Source: Halosimplex pelagicum (GTDB lineage Archaea > Halobacteriota > Halobacteria > Halobacteriales > Haloarculaceae). From it: a stretch of 64,000 nt of DNA. The notes under the pieces are model-generated. The model made no database searches, had not been told where the DNA came from, and saw nothing but the letters and a program-made list of their open reading frames with translations. The stretch spans positions 4,898,001-4,962,000 of the forward strand of contig NZ_CP058909.1 in NCBI RefSeq assembly GCF_013415905.1, given 5' to 3'. How positions within the stretch are numbered: the stretch's first letter is position 1; each line of letters begins with the position of its first letter. A program made the position numbers and the translations under genes. Positions 59,653 through 64,000 of this stretch are shown here, one piece after another.

Positions 59653-60777
59653 TTAGACCGGCTCCAGCCCCGCGACCAGCCGCCGGAACGTCTCGCCGTC
59701 GAGCTGCCGAGACGCCCCCGCGACGACAGCGTAGGTGACGCCGTCCTCGGTCCAGACCCCCTCCCAGGCGCCGAACTCCTCGGTCAGCGCCGCATAGTGG
59801 ACGCGCTCGCCCCGGAGTTCGATCGCCTCCCTGGTTTCGGCGGGCTGGTCGGCCGGTTCGGGTGGCACGTCGGGCCCGAGATCGCTGTCGGGGGCCGCCG
59901 CGGTGATCCAGAGGTGGTCGCTCCCGTTGCGCTCGTGGCGGAAGACGGCCTCCACGGCCCCGCTGTCGGGGAACGTCGCCGCGGAGTCGAGCGCGTAGTC
60001 CACACCAGGCTCGTCGTCGCCAGGGACGAGCAGTTCTGGGTCCACGTCGCCGAGTGCCACCGGCGAACACGGCACGCTCTCGTCGTACGGTCGGGCGATC
60101 CCGTGGACCCACAGCCCGTGGGGCACCCCCACCGCCGGACAACGGTAGCGGGCCCAGTAGTTCAGTCGGTGGAAGGGGACCTGCCGGATGGGGGTCGATT
60201 TCGAGTCGACCGCGGGTTCCAGCCCGTCGAGCAGCCCTTCGAGTTCGGCGTCGTCGAACGCGCCCTCCAGCACGGACACCTCGACCTGCGTGCGCGCCCG
60301 CTGGGTACAGGCGCCCCGGTTGCCCTTGTAGTCGGTCCCGAGGAAGCCGACGGCGTCGCCCGCCTCGACCGGCGTCGGATCCTCGGTGCCCCACAGCGGC
60401 GCGACGCTGGCGGCCGGCGGCGCCCAGTCGTAGCAGAACTGCTTGATCCGCAACTCGCGGCCCTCACCCGCCACGACGGCCCGGACCGCCGAGGGGTTCC
60501 CGTGGCTGTGCGGCGTCTGTCCGATGTCCGCGGCGTCCAGCCCTTCGGGCCGCCCCGGCGGCTGCTCCGGCCGGATCGTCGTCTCGCGAACCGCGCAGTC
60601 GTCTGGGAGCCACCCAGGCTCGAACACGACGAAGTTGGCGCCGGCCTGCGCGTCCGCTGGTGTTGTCTCCCGCGGCGGCTCGGCCGCCACCGCGTCGGTC
60701 AGTCGGATCTCCGGTCCCGCAGTCCGCCAGTCGGTGCCGGCGGCCGGACTCGAATCGTTCGCTCGCTCGTCGCTCAT
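59653..60777 (-). CDS. Conserved haloarchaeal protein of unknown function
   Basis: The 374-residue protein starts at ATG 60777 (MSDERANDS). It has no signal or membrane segment. Internal motifs such as FVVFEPGWLPDDCAV, IKQFCYDWAPP, GFLGTDYKGNRG and HGLWVHGIARPYD suggest two similar beta-rich halves, the second carrying HLWITAAAPDSD and VWTEDGVTYAVVAG. No family I can name. It is convergent with manC. Confidence 0.75.
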   Translation of the reverse strand: MSDERANDSSPAAGTDWRTAGPEIRLTDAVAAEPPRETTPADAQAGANFVVFEPGWLPDDCAVRETTIRPEQPPGRPEGLDAADIGQTPHSHGNPSAVRAVVAGEGRELRIKQFCYDWAPPAASVAPLWGTEDPTPVEAGDAVGFLGTDYKGNRGACTQRARTQVEVSVLEGAFDDAELEGLLDGLEPAVDSKSTPIRQVPFHRLNYWARYRCPAVGVPHGLWVHGIARPYDESVPCSPVALGDVDPELLVPGDDEPGVDYALDSAATFPDSGAVEAVFRHERNGSDHLWITAAAPDSDLGPDVPPEPADQPAETREAIELRGERVHYAALTEEFGAWEGVWTEDGVTYAVVAGASRQLDGETFRRLVAGLEPV

Positions 60778-61193
60778 ACCCGATCGGGGGGTCGCCGTCC
60801 CCAAAATCGTTCGCTGAATCGCGTTTTTGTAAGGAGAGTTGACAGTGAGGTGGCGAGCTTGACGCGTTCAGGACAGGCGAGGACTGTTGCAGTTGCGGTG
60901 GGCGGTGGACGGTACGGTTGGTGCATGCTGTCGAGCAGTGCGAGGCGCGACTTCGGAGCGCCTCGATGCGAACGGCTCCGCCGTGAGCGTACACGCGTCG
61001 TGGCGGGCCGCTCGAACGAGCCGTGCGAGGTCTTTGGAGCGTGCGACCGAAGGCTCGTCAGAGCGGGCTCCGGCAGTGGGTGAGAAGCGCAGGACAGTCG
61101 TTACCGCGGGGGTCGGAGAAGTAATACGCACGGGAAATTCCACAGAACTACGGGAATATTTTTGTAGGTTCCCGGGCGATACGTACATACGCT
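60778..61193. other. 416-bp spacer with diverged element copy
   Basis: No protein gene is supported. The middle (60883-61095) is a partial copy D of the dispersed element. The last 80 bp, with TTCCACAGAACTACGGGAATATTTTTG, hold the VapB promoter. Confidence 0.55.
60883..61095 (+). repeat. Dispersed structured element, copy D (5' part, interrupted)
   Basis: It shares TGTTGCAGTTGCGGT, a GCATGCTGTCGAGC block, CGTGGCGGGCCGCTCGAA and GGGTGAGAAGCGCAGGAC with copy C, but about 60 bp are inserted in the loop of the first hairpin and another block later. The GACTGAA and TATCCGCGC hairpins and the 3' module are missing. It looks like a decayed or alternative short form. Confidence 0.5.
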
Positions 61194-61460
61194 ATGTCGA
61201 AGTCGACAGACGAACGGGGGCGGATCTACCTCCCGAAGGAAGTCCGTGAGCGGTTCGGTGACCAGTATCGCATCGTCGAACTCCCGAGTCACGTCGCGCT
61301 CTTCCCTGTCGACGAGGACCCGTTGGACGGCCTCCGAGCGGCTGTTGGCGATGCGTTCGCAGAGACGGAGGCCGACGAGCTGAAAGCGGAGGCGCGCGAG
61401 GCGATCTCCCGAGAAGTTCGATCGGAAGCACGAGACCGGCCGCAGGACGGCGCAGAGTAG
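61194..61460 (+). CDS. vapB: AbrB-type antitoxin (VapB)
   Basis: The 88-residue protein has the swapped-hairpin AbrB domain (DERGRIYLPKEVRERFGDQYRIVELPSHVALFPVDED) followed by a helical tail that would fill the toxin's active site. It is 2 bp upstream of a PIN-domain gene. The pair is a VapBC toxin-antitoxin operon. It follows an AT-rich spacer, GC content is a little lower than the surroundings. Confidence 0.88.
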   Translation: MSKSTDERGRIYLPKEVRERFGDQYRIVELPSHVALFPVDEDPLDGLRAAVGDAFAETEADELKAEAREAISREVRSEARDRPQDGAE

Positions 61461-61462
61461 CT

Positions 61463-61864
61463 GTGTACGTAGAAACTGACTTCCTCACCGCGCTCGTAAA
61501 AGACGACGACTGGCTCCAGAACGCCGCTGTCCGCGCGCTCGAAGAGCACGAGGATATCCATACCTCGATACTCGCGTACGCCGAGGTCTTGGTGTTGTTC
61601 TACGACCGCGAAGCCGCCGAGTACGATATCGATGCACCGAGGGCGATCACCAATCTGCTCGAACTGGTGCCCATCCGACCGAAAGAACACGAGGACGCGG
61701 TGCTGGCCGCCGCGGCGTTCCTCGACGAGTACGATCTGACCCCGTTCGATGCACTCCACGCCGGGCTCGTCACGACCGGCGAAGAGCGTGTCTGTTCCAC
61801 CGAACAGGATTACGACACTGTCGGCCTCGACCGCACACCGTTAGAACCCGAATCCTCCGGGTGA
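61463..61864 (+). CDS. vapC: PIN-domain toxin (VapC)
   Basis: The 133-residue protein (GTG start) has the PIN acidic residues Asp6 (VETDFLTALVKD), Glu41 (AYAEVLVLF), Asp96 (PFDALHAGL) and Asp116 (TEQDYDTV). VapC toxins cut specific tRNAs or rRNA. It overlaps no other gene and starts 2 bp after vapB, consistent with coupled translation. Confidence 0.88.
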   Translation: MYVETDFLTALVKDDDWLQNAAVRALEEHEDIHTSILAYAEVLVLFYDREAAEYDIDAPRAITNLLELVPIRPKEHEDAVLAAAAFLDEYDLTPFDALHAGLVTTGEERVCSTEQDYDTVGLDRTPLEPESSG

Positions 61865-62006
61865 CCCCATAGAGCCCATAGAGCGCTTTGTTTTCGGAGC
61901 GTATGCGCGTCGTCGACACGGCAGAGAGGTACGCACACCGAATCGAATCTGATTCGCCGAGACCGCCGCAACCCTCATATCCCACCGATGACAACCGCCG
62001 GGCAAC

Positions 62007-62237
62007 ATGGACCCCGCGGTTCGTTTCTGGCTGCTGATCCTCGCGTTCGCCGGGGCGATCTCGGCGGCGATCCTGCTGGTCGTCTCGGCGTTTCTGCCGG
62101 GGTCGATCCTCGGGACCGCCGACTCGGTCGGCTACGTCGTCTCCGTGTTCGTCGCGCTGATCTCGCTGGGGCTGCTCGTCTGGTCGCTGACGGCGGACAC
62201 CGACGGACAGAGCGGCGGATCGCCCGGAACCCGGTGA
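62007..62237 (+). CDS. Small two-helix membrane protein
   Basis: The 76-residue protein has two hydrophobic helices (about 7-30 and 41-60) joined by a short polar loop, and a charged tail ending TADTDGQSGGSPGTR. No function recognised. Codon use matches haloarchaeal genes. Confidence 0.68.
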   Translation: MDPAVRFWLLILAFAGAISAAILLVVSAFLPGSILGTADSVGYVVSVFVALISLGLLVWSLTADTDGQSGGSPGTR

Positions 62238-62265
62238 CGATGACCGACGAGCCGGTCACCCCGCC

Positions 62266-63051
62266 TTAGCTCCGCATCGCCCCGCCGTCGATGGGCAGCG
62301 CCGTCCCCGACACGAAACTCGCGCGCGGGCTGGCGAGGAACGCGACCACGTCGCCGAGCTCCTGCGGGTCGCCGATCCGCCCCAGCGGGACCGACGAGCC
62401 CTTGTCCGCGAGCCCCTCCTCGTAGCTCCCGTAGTCGCCCCGTTCGACGCCGTCCTCGATGAGCTCCTCGATACGGGCGGTCTCGTGGGCGCCCGGCAGG
62501 ACGGCGTTGACCCGCACGTCCGGCGCGAACTCCCGCGCCTGGGTCTTGACCATCCCGATGACCGCACGGCGGACCGCGTTCGAGAGGACCAGGTCGTCGA
62601 TGACCTCCCGGACCGAGCGGGAGGTGATCGCCGTGATCGAGCCCTGGTCGGACTCGGCCAGGTGGGGGTGGGCAAACCGGGTGGTCCACACCGCCGACAT
62701 GACGAGCGTGTCGTAGGCGCCGTACCAGTCGTCGTCGTCCATCTCCAGGAACGCGCCGCTGGGCGGGCCGCCGGCGCTCATCACGACCTGGTCGATCCCG
62801 CCGAACTCGTCGGCGACCTGCTCGACATAGGCCTCGACCTCCGTCCGGTCGGTCAGGTCGACCTGCACGGCGAGCACGTCGCCGTCGCCGAGCGACTGGA
62901 GTTCCGCCTCGGCCGATTCGAGGTGCGATTCGGTGCGGCCGCAGATAGCCACGTCCGCGCCCTCGCGGGCGAGGGCCTTCGCGCTCGCGAGACCGAGCCC
63001 GCTCGAACTGGCCGTCGTCAGTGCCGCGCTGCCGTCGAGTTGCAGATCCAT
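62266..63051 (-). CDS. SDR-family protein with altered catalytic residues
   Basis: The 262-residue protein starts at ATG 63051 (MDLQLDGSAALTTASSSGLG). It has the nucleotide loop TTASSSGLGLA, a MSAGGPPSG loop and the helix with LVLSNAVRRAVIGMVK in place of the YxxxK motif: the Tyr and Lys of the active site become Ser and Arg. This is a known subgroup of 3-ketoacyl-ACP-reductase-like SDRs, and the activity is unsettled. C-terminal FVSGTALPIDGGAM is intact. Confidence 0.85.
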   Translation of the reverse strand: MDLQLDGSAALTTASSSGLGLASAKALAREGADVAICGRTESHLESAEAELQSLGDGDVLAVQVDLTDRTEVEAYVEQVADEFGGIDQVVMSAGGPPSGAFLEMDDDDWYGAYDTLVMSAVWTTRFAHPHLAESDQGSITAITSRSVREVIDDLVLSNAVRRAVIGMVKTQAREFAPDVRVNAVLPGAHETARIEELIEDGVERGDYGSYEEGLADKGSSVPLGRIGDPQELGDVVAFLASPRASFVSGTALPIDGGAMRS

Positions 63052-63220
63052 ACGCGTGGGCTGGGACCGAGGCGTGAAAGAACCGGGCGGTTCCGGACCG
63101 CAGTCGGTCGGTCGCGAGGGCGGTGCCCGACGGTTCGGACGAGCGATACGGAACAAAACGGAACGGAACGGAACTGCAACGTCGCGACTGTCCAGGCTGA
63201 AGCGCCGGCCGCGGCGGGGG

Positions 63221-63676
63221 TTACGAGCCCCAGAAGTTGTCGCGGCTGCCGAGGCGCTCGCGGTCGTCTTCGTCCGCTTCGTCGGTCTCGTCGTCCGCGT
63301 CGTCGGCTTCGCTCTCGGCTTCCTCGCCCTCCTCGTCGGGGTCGTCGGGGAGGCGTTCGAGCTCGTCGGCGCGGGCGTGGTTCGAGCGGACCTTGGTGAT
63401 CTTCACCTTCGCGCGGGCCGGCGGCAGGACGCCGTCGACCATGATGATGAAGCCGTCCTCGGTGCGGCCGACGCCGGCGCCGCTCTCGTGGATGTCCTCG
63501 ACTTCGACCACGACCTCCTCGCCGGGCTTGACGGGTTGACTCTTGAGGTCCTCGATCGGCTGGTTGTAGTGATTGCACCACTCGGCGCCGCCGCGGTCAC
63601 CGTAGTGCGTACAGCCCATCCCCTCGATGCGCTCCTGGAAACTGGGGCACTCGTCCGCGAGTGGACAGTCGGGCAT
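63221..63676 (-). CDS. TRAM domain protein with Cys-rich N-terminus
   Basis: The 151-residue protein starts at ATG 63676 (MPDCPLADEC). Cys4, Cys10, Cys24 and later CNHYNQPIEDL form a possible metal site. Then comes a TRAM domain (VEVEDIHESGAGVGRTEDGFIIMVDG, AKVKITKVRSNHA), and a strongly acidic tail. TRAM proteins bind RNA. Full domain present; second TRAM protein in the window. Confidence 0.87.
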   Translation of the reverse strand: MPDCPLADECPSFQERIEGMGCTHYGDRGGAEWCNHYNQPIEDLKSQPVKPGEEVVVEVEDIHESGAGVGRTEDGFIIMVDGVLPPARAKVKITKVRSNHARADELERLPDDPDEEGEEAESEADDADDETDEADEDDRERLGSRDNFWGS

Positions 63677-63812
63677 GACCCAGAATAGCGCTGGGGCCAA
63701 GTAAACGCTTGCGCTCTCGCCGCTGCGGCCGAAATCGCCGGTTCGATCCGCCGAACGACCGTTCTCGTCCCCCTGCCGCCGGTCTGGCGGTCCGGGACGC
63801 CGCGGGCCCCAG

Positions 63813-64000
63813 TTAGCCGTCGGGCCGCACGTCCTCGCCCGCGCCCTCCGCCCCGTCGGGGTCGATCCCGAGCGTATTCCCCGTCTCGATATGGGCAACT
63901 CCGTCGACCTCGCAGACCGCCCCGACGCGCTCGTGGGGGACGGTCGCCTTCAGCGTCCGGAACTGCAGTTCCGCCTCGACGGTCCCACCGGCCGCCTCGG
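63813..64000 (-). CDS. C-terminal end of an unrecognised protein (5' truncated)
   Basis: Read on the minus strand, the last 188 bp are open to the window edge and end in TAA at 63813. The visible 62 residues include AELQFRTLKATVPHERVGAV and GVAHIETGNTLGIDPDG. Codon use is typical of the genome. The rest of the gene lies beyond the window and no family is assigned. Confidence 0.6.
   Translation of the reverse strand, partial: EAAGGTVEAELQFRTLKATVPHERVGAVCEVDGVAHIETGNTLGIDPDGAEGAGEDVRPDG

Overview
The window is a piece of a haloarchaeal chromosome, most likely from the Haloarculaceae; genus not determined. Evidence: very high GC, acidic proteins, start codons 25-30 nt downstream of AT-rich TATA boxes (leaderless transcripts), a PGF-CTERM surface protein, bacterio-opsin-activator-type HTH regulators, haloarchaeal zinc-ribbon proteins, an archaeal RNase P RNA and a haloarchaeal RPA/RPA-associated-protein operon. 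Gene density is high, with short convergent or divergent spacing; there is no rRNA, CRISPR array or intact insertion sequence.

Layout. 1-13.5 kb: zinc ribbon and GNAT proteins, the cobalamin genes cbiE-cbiA, two alpha/beta hydrolases, an HTH regulator, a MOSC protein, a calcium-repeat metalloprotease, an M23-like protein, and NAD salvage (nicotinamidase and nicotinate phosphoribosyltransferase) around an ACR3-like transporter. 13.6-18.2 kb: secreted lipoprotein and two Hvo_1808-type surface proteins. 18.3-25.3 kb: RNase P RNA, a HxlR/MerB-like pair, sugar nucleotidyltransferase, Rieske protein, SDR and a Get3/ArsA ATPase, interrupted by three copies of a structured intergenic element. 25.5-33.9 kb: hybrid histidine kinase, flavin oxidoreductase, VOC protein, two TetR regulators and a MATE exporter, with three similar palindromic operator-like sites. 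32.9-36.8 kb: proteins related to isoprenoid enzymes, including an enlarged GGGP synthase-like protein. 36.9-45.4 kb: candidate small RNA, TRAM protein, nuclease fusion, oxidoreductases, lipoproteins, tRNA-His. 45.5-50.2 kb: small DUF protein, PIN/HTH pair, zinc-ribbon regulator and ABC transporter. 50.3-64 kb: cytoplasmic-looking pectinesterase, RPA operon with a leader ORF, a PemK/MazF-HTH module, mannose-1-phosphate guanylyltransferase, a fourth diverged element copy, VapBC, SDR and TRAM protein.

The strongest unexplained signals are: (1) a multicopy structured intergenic element (18.8, 22.4, 24.9 and 60.9 kb) with three hairpins conserved between copies and one compensatory base-pair change; (2) a candidate ~115-nt small RNA at 36.94 kb with its own TATA box, two hairpins and a terminator-like end; (3) the isoprenoid-enzyme-like group at 32.9-36.7 kb; (4) a six-unit ATAC array with 9-9-8-9-9 spacing in the promoter of a toxin-antitoxin pair; and (5) a leaderless 14-codon ORF whose stop overlaps the RPA start codon. 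All function calls are from reading motifs; no database search was possible.
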